Below are positions 1 through 62,577 of a stretch of 64,000 nucleotides of DNA, piece after piece (the first letter of the stretch is position 1; each line of letters starts with the position of its first letter). The stretch is from Cranoglanis bouderius (lineage: Eukaryota; Chordata; Actinopteri; Siluriformes; Cranoglanididae): positions 2,432,415-2,496,414 of the forward strand of contig CM042545.1 in assembly GCA_023630585.1 (NCBI GenBank), in the 5' to 3' direction. The notes below the pieces were generated by a model, which searched no databases, had not been told where the DNA came from, and saw only the letters and a list, made by a program, of their open reading frames with translations. The position numbers were made by a program, and so were the translations under genes.

Positions 1-378
1 TCATTCACATGGAAGTGATGTACACTTTTGAATTAATTAAGTTCAACTAACAAATTCCTAGTATATCTCTGATTTCACTGTACTTACTGTTTCTGCTGTT
101 AGGTGTGCATTTTGTTATATATAGCTTAATTACCATTCAGAGGTAAACCTGTAGCATTGTGGGTAGTTGTGGAGAAATTGTCTTCCTCTTTCTCTTCAGT
201 CCCATTTCTGAAAAGTGTAACTATTACAAAAACATGAAATATGTCACTTTTTCTCCTCTTCTTATATCTGCTTTTTAATCTTTCCTCTCTATTAAATTAT
301 TTTCTCCATATCTACTTCACTTTTCTCTCTTCAGTTAAATGCATAGATTTTTATTTTCTTAAAAAGGCCCTTCTTTAC

Positions 379-17161
<16,783 letters not shown>

Positions 17162-19701
17162 CTGATGAAGTCAAGAAAGAAGTGAAGACCTAATCTTATA
17201 GCACAAGTATGTGTGTGTTTGAAGGTGGGTCATAGTAACAAAGGGGCATTTAGGGCAACTGCAGAGGTCAAAGGGCAGGGCAATTGCCATGGTAACAGGG
17301 CTAGTGCAGCTACCTGCACACATCAAGAGAGTGTGTATCAAGTCACACAACTGCTGTCTTGTGAGCTAGATTTTTGTGATTGTATAATTACTTTCAGTCA
17401 TGAGTTGATCAATAATTTGGTTACACTCTGCCCCCCCAACCACACACAACCACCCAGAGAACATGAGCAATAGGTTATTTTGATGTATCAGTCTTGTGTG
17501 TCTGCGTGCTTGCATGTTTGTGTTTGGTTTTGTGTGTGTGTGTGTATGCACAGGAAGTAGGGTTGGTGGGGGGGTGTAGGCTGATAATGGCCCTTTGTGT
17601 TCATCAGGCTGCAAACTCACAGCAATGAACAAGAACACACAGACACATTTTCACATACCCAACCACAGAACAAAAGTTATACTTCCTGATACTGCTTGTT
17701 CTTTGTTCTTTTTTCCCCCTCAGAAGCTCCCATGCCTCTGATCTGCTCTGTTATGCCTGGGGTTATTTACTAAACTGTGTTTAATACAGCACTTTATCAT
17801 GATTAGGAATGTAACGGTTTGAAAAATTCCTAGTATCAAAACAACCCACTATCAACATTTTCAATTATGTGAATTGCTTGCATCTTTCAAAAAGTAAACA
17901 TTTTTCAAAAAGGCTTTCAGTAAAACACATTTCAAATATTTAATGCCAAAACAAACTGTTCACTTTAACAGGATTACTCCTGTCAAAAACCATCTTAAAC
18001 ATCACAATTTTGCTTTCATTTCAGACAGAAGAAGCTCACTATTTAATGCTTCCTGAGCTTGTGGTACAGTGTGTTTTTACCAGGTTTCAACAATGGCATG
18101 TGAGTCAACCAAACTTATCTGTGTTAATTGACAGTGATTTGCCACACCTCAAATAGGAGTGAGGTGTAGGAATCATGGCACTGATTATAGCTTCAAATAC
18201 TGTTTGTAAGATCTCTTTGTCCATTGCATCTCTTGCTGCAGTTATTTAGCGATTTAGTTAAGGGCCACTGTGTGTACCACTGGATTGCCGAAACATCTTA
18301 CTCTCCAGTGTATCATTTGCTGAACAAACCAACATATCAGGTCTTCTACGGTATATTTGGGTTGTATGAAGCATGGCTTTGTGTGCAAAACTTCACAGCT
18401 GTACTACTAATGAGCTGACTACTCTGTCTACTGGAGGCATTAATCTCAATCCTTGGGTTTCTGCCTGTCAATATGCCTATTTTTTTTTTTTAACAAGTTG
18501 CAGCTTCTACATGAACTTAAACACACTTAAGAGCTCATCCATGAAATAGATTAGGCAGATGTCCAGCCACATTGGGTGGAAGATCCAACTTTACATTTGC
18601 CAAATCAGCCTTAACACTAGCTTGTGGCACTTCTGTCTACTGTAGTGTTGATCTGCCCCACACTCTCTGCCAAAGTGGGCTTCAAGTACAGAGAATGAGT
18701 CTTCTGACTGCCTTTGTTCCTGCCACTGCATCATAGTGAAAGAGCTTACATTTTTCTTCCTCGTGGGCTCCAGAAGACAGCACCGGAGCAAGGTGATGAA
18801 TAGAATCATGCAGCTAAGTTAGCTTATTCCCTAATGAGCAAGATCCCTAATGAGCAAGGCAGGGAGTTGACATGAAGAAGAAATCTCGAGAGGTACTAGA
18901 CTAAAAAGGGAACCCACTTTGTGACACTTGATAGTGTGATTTTAAGTCATTACTCTTCCACAGTTGCATAATATTGATTGTGTTAAAATGATGTTCATTA
19001 TGAGTATCATAGTCTTTTATGATTACAGAAAAGTTTTCTTTTTTTTTTTTAGCTTTAAATCCCCAGTATCCATATGAAAGAATCCACTGAATGGGTGAGA
19101 CTTGCGCATAAATATTTTTTTAACTAACATAACTAACATGCACTACTGAGGCAGGAGTCCATTCCTTCCATTAATCCCTAACCATCTTATCAAGTACTCC
19201 CTTGATGCTATTTTATCGCAATATTCTACATTTCCTGCAGTGCAAACAACTAGTGGGCCTGTGGTTACATTCCGTTAATATGCAGTTCTGGGGCTGGAGC
19301 TGATGTTTTTAATGGACCACTCATTCTTTCATGATACATGAAAGTGGTTAACCAAACTGTGCAAGACTCATGCAATCAGTGCCTGAGCTTATTGCCCCAG
19401 CATTAATTCTAAGATTGCAGTGTCTGGCTCAGAAATCCCCTGCACTGACTGCATGGAGATGCTGATGGAGGTTTGGTGTACTCAGCTGGCAGATTTAGAT
19501 CCTGATTCGAGTGGAATCTGACCCAAACACTGCTTCTTTTAAAGACTACTAGTGGGATAATCAAAATTCAAGAAAGCAAACTTATTGCCCTGGTGACAGA
19601 CATAGTTTCAACTTGGAGGCTCATGTCCTTTAACAGAGCCTTCCTTATAGTCCAGTGATGGTCATCCTCCCTGTTGCTTATCAAAAGAGTGTGAGGATGC
19701 T
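17162..19701. other. Spacer between oc90 5' end and hhla1 3' end
   Basis: Should contain the oc90 promoter and first exon, but I could not place either with confidence. No ORF of note. Confidence 0.4.
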
Positions 19702-19885
19702 ACAATATATGGCCAAAAGTATGTGGACACCTGACTATCACACCCATACTGCATATGGTTCTTCCTCAAACTGTTGCCACAACGTTGGAAGCACACAATT
19801 GTCTAGAATGTGAAGATTTCCCTTCACTGGAGCTAAAGCTGTTCCAACATGACAATGCCCCTGTGCACAAAGTGAGCTCGATAAA
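19702..19885 (+). mobile_element. Tc1 family D fragment (left end only)
   Basis: Starts tatatggccaaaagtatgtggacacctgac and runs to the HDNAPVHK-like segment (catgacaatgcccctgtgcac), then stops abruptly beside a MITE fragment. Confidence 0.75.
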
Positions 19886-19894
19886 GACATAATG

Positions 19895-20350
19895 AAGACA
19901 GTACAAAAAATATTTTAGATTCTCAAACATTAGTTTTCTAGCACAAAATTAAATGTTACAGAAAAATGTCTGTATGTCTTTAAAGAAAGCAGTATATTAC
20001 GTAAGAGACCACTTTTCAGACAAAAAACACAATGAAGGCTGCTGGGTTTCGAAAGTGCGAAAAGTCTCCAGAAGAACTGTGTCTGGTTCTGCAAGATGCT
20101 CAATAAAACTTACCAGCTCATTTCCTTATAAAACTGCACTAATTGTACCGGAGACTACTATTTTTATTATTTATTTATTTATTTATTTTTTGTCATGCCA
20201 TATATTGACTTTGTTTCATTTACTATTGTTTACTGTTTTTTTTTTTTTTTTTTTTTTTTTAAATGTAGAAACATTTAATTTCATTATTTTGAAGGCATCT
20301 TTGCTCTACAGCATTTCTTTGCATGTGCCTAAAACCTTTGCACAGTACTG
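19895..20350. mobile_element. MITE copy, left end missing
   Basis: Matches the 10281 MITE from the segment ...acattttagattccc-aaaca to the right end cacagtactg (20341-20350). It is joined directly to the family D fragment. Confidence 0.8.
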
Positions 20351-20843
20351 TATATAACTATTGTTTTGATAAAACAGATTCAACAGATTCAACAATATTA
20401 GCAAACCAGGGTAAGAGCAACAAGTTTAAATCTGGCTAAAGTTATACAGCAGACCTGACAAGAGACCAGTTAGCCTAGCTAGCTAATGTTTGCATGCAAG
20501 TTACCTAATAGCCTGCTAGTTTAAATAGGTTATTCCATTCTGTGAACTCTGGTTGGCAGTGACTTATTATAAATTGCATTTACAGGTCCAAACCAACTGG
20601 ATATTCAGTCTAGGCAAACACAAAATATTATAATAATCAGTTATCAAAGTTGGCTAGCTAGCTACTCAGAAAAGCTGAATCGAAATTTCTGCTTTAATGA
20701 ACACATACAAATTTATTTAACAAGGTTATTGGGCAATAAATGACTTATAAAAGCAGTATAACTGTAGAACTGCATTGGGGAATTTAATGGTAATATACAG
20801 CTACCAATATGTAGTCCTGTAAAAATACAGTTTTGCACACTGT

Positions 20844-20892
<49 letters not shown>

Positions 20893-20972
20893 TTCTCTTC
20901 CTTTCAGAGGTGAAAGGGTTCAGGATTTGGTCCGTTGCTCGGTAACAGTAATGCAGGGACATCATGCTCTTC
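20351..20972 (-). other. Probable hhla1 3' UTR and flank
   Basis: Downstream of the hhla1 stop. A sense-strand AATAAA lies at 20712-20717 and could be the poly(A) signal. It contains a (CT)n tract on + at about 20845-20890. Confidence 0.45.
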
Positions 20973-43282
<22,310 letters not shown>

Positions 43283-43469
43283 CTGCAAAACAAACATTAA
43301 TCACACTCTTATAAGAAAAAAAAGGAGGGGGGGGGGGCAAAGGGGAAAAAATGATTACATTTATATAAAAAATATTTTTATGGATTTGTATTACTTGAAT
43401 TAGTAATAACAAAATATTTTTTTAAAAATGAAAAAAAAAAAAAAATTAGGAAGGGTAGTTAGTAAATTG

Positions 43470-44205
43470 TTGCCATATGGCAATAGTGTGCAATGATGGA
43501 AAGTATCATATAGTCAAAAATAACACAAAATGTATGAGATTACAATTCCAATTTCTGCATTGAAATGTTTGCCACCTAGAAAGCATGTAAAAGTGATATT
43601 TTCTAGAAAGGAATTACAGTTGTAAAAAGTATGTGGAATACTTACAAAAGTTAGATCCAAACATGTTTTGGGTGATATATCTTTTTAATTCTTTCTCTTG
43701 AAACATAAAATTTAGAACATAAGGTGCAATTGCAAAATGTCTGAAATTACAACAGTTTTTCTTAGTTTGAATCTGAAAAAAAAATGTAAATATACTATTA
43801 GAGAAGCCTAGTGTATTTGTTTGCTATGTAGGCCTGTTTCAATTCATGAATGCACATACCACAGTTCCATTATCGCATGTTGTTGCCATATGGCAACAAT
43901 TACATTTTACCATTTAACAAAATACTCAAAATATATAAACTTGTTTAAATGACAAAAAATAAATTAACTTATCTCAGATAGTGTTTAAATTGAAGTAGTT
44001 TTGCCTAAATATTGAAAAACTAATCAAATTTTGAGAGCCCTCAGGATGACCATGACATGTGATTTTCATGTGACATACCATTTTTTTTTTTTTTTTGTTA
44101 TTTCAAAGTTAAAGCCCCCTTTTCCAGTTACATAGGAAAATAGTAGTTTTGTATTAATGATAATTTAAAAAATTGGAGATAAATTAATTGTTACCATATA
44201 GCAAT
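43470..44205. repeat. Region with three copies of a palindromic motif
   Basis: ttgccatatggcaa at 43470-43483, tgttgccatatggcaaca (perfect 18-bp palindrome) at 43881-43898, and a diverged ttgttaccatatagcaatg at 44188-44206. It lies within 1 kb upstream of the hhla1 start exon. It could be part of a non-autonomous transposon or a regulatory motif cluster. Confidence 0.55.
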
Positions 44206-44206
44206 G

Positions 44207-45450
44207 CCATGCAGTAAAGAGTTAAGACCTTTAACATGAGGGAAAATGGACTAATTAAAAATCAGTCAGTACAGCCTGCATAATTTGCAAGTCAACCAAT
44301 TATGTCTGCTATATCTACCAAGCAAAATTTTGTTGATGACCTCTAGTCTGTTTTCACAAGTGACACTGTGAAAAGGCCATGCTGATAAACCTGTATTGTT
44401 TATTCCAGAGATGCTAATGTGTAATGTGTTAATATTGCACTTGTAATTAATCTTACAAAATAAAAATGAGACACATAGAGATTTAAAATGACAACCCATT
44501 TATTCTATTTAATATAAAGATAGCAAATATATATTAATAGAACTAAGTTAAATTAACTTTATATCATACTAGTATGAAAAGTCCTGCTGAGGATAAAGCA
44601 TGTTTCTTGCATTCAATTCCTAAATGTTCTGTCAAACTTCATTAACATTATTTCTTTAATAATCATTGTACTGCTCCTTATATGTACCACATCTGCATTC
44701 TGCTGTAGTCAAACCCATACTGAAGGAATATATTGTACTTCTGTTATTAACCAGCTATCATTTTTAATTTGCATTCTTGAGAAAAATGTGTACAAAATAT
44801 TTAATTAAAATACTGTTCATGTTATTTCTTTCCAGCTCCTTTTCGACCTGTTGTCAGTGTATGAGTGCATTTAATACTTTTTAAAAAAAAATTTAAATCA
44901 GACACTGTATTATAAAGATAGTGTCAACACTGTTAGAAAGCTAACAGTGTACAGTAATAAGAATTTAGTCTTGGCTTTTGCTTTCTTTGTACGTTTTTTT
45001 CTGCTTACAAGCATACCATCCTGTGTTAATGGTGACCTCAAAGCTGAACTGCTTAGTTATTGATACTACCATTATACATTTGTAATTAGTTATTATTGTT
45101 GTTGTTGCTATTTATTCATCACTAGACATCTCTTTACAAAGTACAATAAAGTTCTGGATTGCGCAAAAAAGTTTTAAATAAAATTTGCCTCAAATTTGTA
45201 GCTATTAGTTCTATATTTATTCATTCATTATTTATTTGTTTCAGCATATTTTTTTAACTTAAATTTGTTGTTTAGCTTCACCAAAAAATTATAAATAAAA
45301 CAGTTAATTGAACATGGCAGATGGTGAATTAAAAAATAGCATTTAGGTGAGGTGGACATCTATTAAGCAGAATAAGGACAACTCACCTACAGGAAAAAGA
45401 TGCAGAGACTCAGAAACACAGTACACAGTACTTTGTACACTACCCACTGG

Positions 45451-45452
<2 letters not shown>
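44207..45452. other. Intergenic spacer upstream of hhla1
   Basis: AT-rich. No exon, RNA gene or named repeat seen. Confidence 0.5.

Positions 45453-45544
<92 letters not shown>
45453..45544. repeat. (CT)n-(AC)n compound microsatellite
   Basis: About 27 CT units directly followed by about 18 AC units. Confidence 0.97.
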
Positions 45545-45546
<2 letters not shown>

Positions 45547-45821
45547 TACAGTCTCCAGAGAGTGTAACAAGCCATAATAACCCTCTAGTGTGTCACCTGA
45601 GATCAACTGGCACAGAAAGTAAACCAGCTCTCACACTGCACACACCTGCCAATTGTCATAGATTTGATCATTCACACACTCATACATTCACAACACACAC
45701 CATAAAGTACTGTATTTGTATACAATTGTCATATTAGTCAAAAATAGTGACCTATACCTACATATTTTGTGATAACCTCTACATCCTGGAATAAAACTCC
45801 AAGAATCATGGATTTTAGAAT

Positions 45822-45823
<2 letters not shown>

Positions 45824-45902
<79 letters not shown>

Positions 45903-45959
45903 CATTAAACACACACACAGACACACACACAGACACACACACACACACACACACACATG

Positions 45960-45991
<32 letters not shown>

Positions 45992-46000
45992 GACTCCTCC
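45824..46000. repeat. (TA)n plus CA-rich microsatellite
   Basis: TA tract 45824-45900 followed by an interrupted CA tract to about 45990. Confidence 0.95.
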
Positions 46001-46246
46001 ATGCACTCATGCATTCAGAAATCCAATTTCAATGAGCTTTTTGATCATGCACATTTTATTTATTCCTTCTCTCATTTGCACATATCTATCTCTAACCAAG
46101 GTGCCAGCGTTAATGTTAGCCAGGACCTGAAACAGCTTGAAGGGCCAGGGAAAACTCATCACCATGGAGAACAGAAAAACTGACCATTCTCACGGCAACC
46201 CTGGTCCACATCTTTTCTCACAATACCAGTTCTCTTCATATTTTCC

Positions 46247-46362
<116 letters not shown>

Positions 46363-48021
46363 CAGTGGGTATAGAAAAGAATCACCCCCTTTAAAATAAT
46401 CACATTTTGTTGCTTTCCAGCCTGAAATGAACATGGACACTGTTTTTGTTTTATCCAGCTGTATTTACTCAGTGCAACTTAATCCAAATCCAAGTGAAAG
46501 ACATAACAACAACATGTCAGAAAAGTTTTTAAAAAAAATAAAAAAAACAGAATCACTGAGTTGGAAAAAGGATCACCCCCCCATTTTTTGAACCACCTTT
46601 TGCTTTAATTACAGCCTTTAGTCTGTTGGGATATATCTCTACTAATTTTGCACATGTAGACTTTGCAATATTTGCCCACTCTTCTTTGCAGAACTGCTCA
46701 AGTTCAGTTAAATTTGATGGTGACCATTTGAAGACTGCAGTCTTCAAACCATTCCGCAGATTTTCAATGGGGTTTAAGTCTGGGCTCTGACTAGGCCATG
46801 CAAGGACATTCACCGTTTTCTCCTTCAACCACTGTGTGGACAGTTTTGCTGTGTGCTTTGGGTTGGAAGGTAAATCTTCTTCCCACTGACAACTTTCTGG
46901 CAGAGGGCAGCAGATTTTCCTCAAGAATTTGACGGTATTTTGCTCCATCCATTTTACTTCTATCCTCACAAGTGCTCCAGTCCCTGCTGCAGAGAAACAC
47001 CCCCATAACAGGATATTACCACCTCCATGCTTTACTGTAGGAATGGTGTTATTTGGATGGTGAGCTGTATTGGATTTGCGCCAGCTGTATTGGATTTCCG
47101 TCAGCTGTATTGGATTTCCGTTTGGTGTTGAGGCCAAATAATTCAATTTTAGTCTCATCTGACCTGAATCTTCTGAATCTTCAAGGTGCATTTTGGCAAA
47201 GCTCAGTCGTGACTGCATGTGGCCTTTCTTGAGGAGTAGCTTTTTTCTTGCAACCCTCCCATACAAGCCACATTTGTGGAGAATTTGTGATATTGTTGTC
47301 ACATGCACACAATGACCACTCTTTGTCAAAAATTCCTGCAACTGCTTCAGAGTTGCTGTAGGCCTCTTGGTAGCCTCTCTGACCAGTTTCCTCCTGGCTC
47401 TTTCATCCAGTTTGGAGCAATGTCCTGATCCAGGGAGGGTCTGTGTTGTACCAAATACCTTCCACTTCTTAATAATAGACTTCACTGTGCTTCTAGGCAT
47501 TGATAAAGCCTTCGAAAATTTTTTGCATCTCCTGAATTTCCAGATGCAAAATTTTTTTGCATCTCCTGACTTGTGCCTGTCCACAACTTTATCCCGGAGA
47601 TCTTTTGACAGTGCCTTGCCACCCATAGTTGATTGTTTGCTTCAGTTGCCCTACCAAGGACTGAAATTCTCCAGGAAATCTCTTTTCATGCTGAACTAAT
47701 CAAAATGACCACAGCTGATCACAGTTGAAAGTCAAATGGATTTGTGTGCCATTGATAAGGTGATTAGCTACACCTGGTTTACAAGTCATTTTTAGGAGGG
47801 GGGTGATCCTTTTTCCAACTCAGTGATTCTGGTTTTTTAATTAAAAAAAAAAAAAAAAAAAATTCTGACATGTTGGTGTTATATCTTTCACTTGGATGTT
47901 ATAAGTTGCACTGAGTAAATACAGCTGGATAAAACAAAAACTGTGTCTGTCTTCATATCAGACTGCAAAGCAACAAAATGTGATTATTTTAAAGGGGGCT
48001 GATTCTTTTCTATACCCACTG
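46363..48021 (-). mobile_element. Tc1 element, family G copy 2
   Basis: Termini cagtgggtatagaaaagaat / attcttttctatacccactg. The right end is followed by TA; the left TA is replaced by the adjoining CA repeat. About 95 bp longer than copy 1, with two internal tandem duplications. A poly(A) stretch lies at ~47843-47862. Confidence 0.92.
46553..47626 (-). pseudogene. Tc1 transposase, family G copy 2 (long but dead frame)
   Basis: A single 357-codon frame from MGGKALSKDLRDKVVDRHKS, yet not intact. Compensating shifts put the first catalytic block out of frame (SGQMRLKLNYLAS instead of a SDETKIELFG-like motif) and also a middle block (VKWMEQNTVKF). FQHDND is deleted, leaving LPSNPKHTAKL. Only the Glu motif SPDLNPIENL survives. 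A ~36-nt duplication (47520-47570) inserts CIWKFRRCKKF, and a 20-bp unit is repeated three times at ~47060-47120. Confidence 0.9.
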
Positions 48022-48028
48022 TATATAG

Positions 48029-48563
48029 AGTACTGTGCAAAAGTTTTAGGCACATGCAAAGAAATGCTGTAGAGCAAAGATGCCTTCAAAATAATGAAAT
48101 TAAATGTTTCTACATTTAAAAAAAATACAGTAAAGAGCAGTAAACAGTAGCAAATGAAACAAAGTCAATATTTGGTGTGACAAAAAAATAAAAAATAAAA
48201 ATAAAAATAATAGTCTCCAGTACAGTTTGTGCAGTTTTATAAGGAAATGAGCTGGTAAGTTTTATTGAGCATCTTGCAGAACCAGCCACAGTTCTTCTGG
48301 AGACTTTGACTTTCGCACTCGCTTCGTATTTTTGCAGCAAAACGCAGCATTGTGTTTTTTGTCTGAAAAGTGTCTCTTACGTAATATGCTGCTTTCTTTA
48401 ATGACATACAAACATTTTTCTGTAGCAGTTAATTTTGTGCTAATGTTTGGGAATCTAAAATGTTTTTTGTACTGACTTGACAATGCAGAAGTCATAAAAA
48501 AATAATCTATAACAAAGTTTGTACTAAACAAAAAAGAGTGCCTAATACTTTTGCACACTACTG
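48029..48563. mobile_element. MITE copy, full length, reverse orientation
   Basis: Begins agtactgtgcaaaagtttta 8 bp after the Tc1 end and finishes cacactactg. The inner segment reads SPEELWLVLQDAQ on the minus strand, a transposase C-terminal remnant. Confidence 0.85.
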
Positions 48564-51161
48564 TATTTATACACCGTATCTAAACAAAACAGTCATATGT
48601 AGGAAACAGTTAAATGTTCTCATTTTTATCAATGTCTGAATAAAATATGCAACCCACAATTTCTATGGCCATACTATTAAACTTGACCAGACATGTATAA
48701 TGTTATGGGTAGCTATTGCAGGAGTCATTAGGTCTGATGTATCTTTGTATAATAAAAATATAATGGAACAATTTACAAGATGATTATTTATATGAATGAC
48801 AGGAAAAAAATTAACATCTTCTGTGGTCCACCTTCCCTAATTTAAACATCCAGCTCCAGCTTAACTGGCTCTTGCACTCAGAATATGAGGCATATGTATT
48901 CCCTTAATTATGCAATTTGGTGAACTCTTTCCCTGTGTTCCCTGTTCCAATGGCCCACTACTCTCGTTATGCTCCTCCATTTCACATACACTCTTTTAAA
49001 AACATTGAAAGCTGGTTAACACCAAAGATAGAAGCTACAAACTTACACATTTACAAACTGAAACAACATTGAACCTTCATAGGACATTGATAAGGCTGTA
49101 TAGTATATATATGCATCCTTCTTCTGACAATTCCTTTTTATTTCCCCATTCCCAGGATTTTGGGAAGATTTATACCTTGAATGACTGTTCATTTTTGGAA
49201 AATAACTTCAACCAAAGACCTAATTGGATACATTTTTATTAATAACTGGTGCAATGTAACATAAAAAATTAAGACATCTGCACATTGTTTCTGTAAGTCA
49301 ATCTATTAAACTGGTCAAGACCAGGATATAAATAAAAAGTTTATTATTTAAAAACCTGGAATGAATAGCTCAGAAGGCCACTAGTGTGAACTCATCTAAT
49401 CTGCAAATAAAAAAGGAACAAAATGTGATTGGCTGGAGCCTAGTAAAACAAATGTATAATTTGTAGAGCAAAATGGATGACTGGCTGGTCTATTCACAAA
49501 CAAAATATGTGGCTATAAGGAACCTGTACTCCAGAATGACAAGGCACAAATAATGAATAGCAGTCATTAGTCAGTGATGGCAGGCTGTTTGTGAGTTTAC
49601 AGTACATGAGTGTGGTCAGTGTGTGAGTTATCAAAATTCAAGCACATTCAAGCACACATGTTATCAGCTTATGTATAGATCATAAATATCAATAACTGTA
49701 TTGATTCAGATTTTTTATTTTATTTTAAGTCATCTGTTCTTTTTTTATACTTGCCATTATTATTTAATGTAATTCTGCTAATAGCAGGAGCAGAAACATT
49801 GAAGCTCTTCCTGTGTATTTTAGTGCACATTTTGAGTATTGGGCACCAATAAGTTAGCAGTCCAAAAATCTTTCTATGGGGCCACATTACTGCATTATAT
49901 CATATTTCCTGCTTTAACTATTCAGCAAATCACCAAAATCAAGTTTAAGTATATAAACCATGGCTCTACAGTTCCAAGTTGGAACCACCTGGCTTTAAGT
50001 ATTCAGACTTTTAGTGCTGTTAGAGATAATACATGCTTGCTTACCCTAGGACTGACTGAATTTCAAACTGACATTTTGATCACACAGTCTACATAATGAG
50101 GTCAACATGATTATATAGTTTTAGAATGGAATGCATAAATAAACAGTAGACTATTAACTGTTGACTATTTTATATCTACAGCAAGGTTTACCCATTTTTG
50201 GTCAAAGAAAAAACACCTGAAGTGGTTTAGTTGGTTTGAGTTTGTTGTGTTTTGCAATAAAAATTAATTTTTAAAAAGTAATTTTATAGGAAGACTACAT
50301 GTTCTGAATGACTGAGAGGAGCTACTTGAGGTGGTCAGATGGACCCTAATTGGCTCCCACGGAGTACCTTCATATAATAGTATAAGCCAAAACTAATGAA
50401 GTGGCTAAAAATGACCACACTCAGTGTCAACAACCTGAAATTACTAGTGCAGATGATGTATGCTAACTGTGCATTCCAGAACTAACATTCTTTGAGCTGG
50501 CAGTTGTGAAAGCTGTGAAAGTCAATCAACCACAGTACAGATTCCAAGGTGAGTAGCTGGACTATAGTCATGTGGACAAAGCAGCATTGGGGTGACTCTG
50601 GTCTAGTCACCCCAATACACAATATGTGTACTCTGAGACATCCAAGGAAGTGCACTTGGTAATGATCAAGATGTGACATGGTTTTTACATAAATAGCCAA
50701 TTAAGTTATGACAAATACCCTGCATTTCAAAAGAAACATAAAATAAGTGCAAAACAACAGGAAAATATAATGACCATTAACTGCTCTAAAGGTGAGTGAC
50801 ATGCAGTCCATGCATATGAAGAAAACCAGATGGTTGTAATATAAAAATAAGTGTACAAAAATGACATAGCATTTAGTTTTCTTTCTTTTTTTTTCTGTTT
50901 TTTTTTTAACAGAATTTTCCATTTACTGTAATCCCTTCTTGGTCTGCACTTGTGCAATGTCTACCACTAAAGACAAAAAGATAAAACGCATGCATTCCAT
51001 GCAGTGCTCCTAGCTTTGCAGCGGTAAAGCATGTTGATATATATTTATATATATTCCATTAATAACAATATTGTCTTTGTGTGTAAGTGTGTGTATTTGT
51101 GTGCTGTACAGAGTCTGTAGTTTTAAAAAACAGTCTATGTACTGTTACCTTTGCATTTGTG
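48564..51161. other. Intergenic spacer between kcnq3 and hhla1
   Basis: No exon or named repeat recognised. A 12-bp perfect stem (attggggtgact / agtcaccccaat) lies at 50586-50616. Confidence 0.5.
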
Positions 51162-51166
51162 TAAGT

Positions 51167-51256
<90 letters not shown>

Positions 51257-51293
51257 ATGTGTGTGTGTGTGTGTGTGTCTGAGAGAGAGAGAG
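51162..51293. repeat. (GT)n-(GA)n directly after the kcnq3 stop
   Basis: About 55 GT units then GA. In the kcnq3 transcript the 3' UTR begins with TC then a long CA tract, starting within a few bases of the stop codon. Confidence 0.95.
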
Positions 51294-51294
51294 A

Positions 51295-61091
<9,797 letters not shown>

Positions 61092-62577
61092 CTGAGACAC
61101 GCAGGGATAAAACACTGTTTAATTCCTTATAACAGACACTGGTAGTGTTCCTCTGGTCCAGTATGCTCATGAAAAGGATGTGAGACAGAGAAAGTACATA
61201 TTAAACAAAAGAACAGTGAAATGAAATAAGAGGAAAAATCAGCATGGTAGAGAGAATTGATACCTGCAATAATAATTCTTAAGTATTCTTACTCTTAATT
61301 GTAAACAGTATCAGAATGTTGAGTGATTCTCATCTCAATAGGGTGCATAATAACACTTTGAGAGATTGCAGCTGTCATTATATTTGAGCTGGTGAAATCT
61401 CAAAGCAGATGGATAACACAGGAATTTGTATTAAGAAAACGTGTTGTTATTTAACAAAGAAAAATGTATAATTGTTGATATGATGACGTTTTCTGTAAGC
61501 AGACATTTGTAGTGCTTTGTAAAAGCCAGTCAGTTTTCCAACGTGGGAGAGGAGTTTGTACTTTCCGGTTTCTCTGTAACATGACAAGCTGTGTCTTTTT
61601 ATGGTGAGAGAAGGATGGTGAGAGGAATGTTTACAGCTGCTATAAAGTAAGTGATAACAGAAACTAACCTTGTCTCGCAGATGTTCCATAACATGAAATG
61701 TAACTAGAAATACATTGTAAAAACAATGGCATTTCTTTCATTAATAAATAAACAATTTAAATCTTTGGTAAATTGTTGTGGTATAAACGGAATAACACAC
61801 TTTGTCCATGCTGTAATAGGAAAACCCCAGCGATTCAGTCCAGATTCCACATGTAAGTGTTATTCCTTACATGTGGCCAGTTAAAGGCTGTAATCTGATC
61901 CACCAAATGAATTAAGAATCCGTGATTTAACTTACAATTATCTTGTCTGCCATAACTGAATAGAAGGATTTGGAGAGAAAAAAGGGCTAGTCTCTGTTAT
62001 TCCACTAGAGGACAATATAGTGCAAAACTCAGGTTTATAAACTCATCTACTGACAAAATGATAGAAAGGAAGTAGAGCCAAAGGTTATGTATGCTACTCT
62101 GCGTCAGAGTGGAGGTGCTGTAGGTTTTATTCGATTGGTCTAGTGGTGTTCCAAGAATGCTGATATTTAGTATAACCTCACTGGGACGTTTCACTGTGTG
62201 TATCACTTCGCTTGTCTGTGTTCGCAACATAAAATTCCACGTCCTAGTTCGACACGGTTACTACAATACTGTTAGTGACATAATCAGTGGACAGGGCAAA
62301 TGATAATTTCAGGAATATAACTTTTTGACTTAAAATATGAAAGCTTGTCAGAAGGGAAGAAGAAGAAGAAGGGTTGCCATTTTCACCAGAAGCACCTTTA
62401 ACGAATACAAATTAATGTGAGCTAGCTAGCCAGCTAGCCGACATGCTATAAAGTGAGTGTGGCTTCTTCGGGATCTATTTCCACTAGCAGAGCAAAAATG
62501 AACAGAACATTTGGCCATATTGTGTCTGAAATGTCACTTACTCTATGTTAATTTCTTGTTTATAAAACTGTTTTAAA
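61092..62577. other. kcnq3 intron, no recognised feature
   Basis: The next upstream exon (ending in an EAA-S-like sequence in human) is not found here and presumably lies beyond the window. Confidence 0.5.

Noticed and set aside
18591..18809. MILFITLLRCCLLEPT... as the oc90 signal-peptide exon
   Set aside because: The possible donor gives phase 0, whereas the next exon needs phase 1; hydrophobic part is followed by basic residues.
46553..47626. Functional Tc1 transposase
   Set aside because: Open frame, but the first two catalytic Asp motifs are lost by frame changes and deletion.
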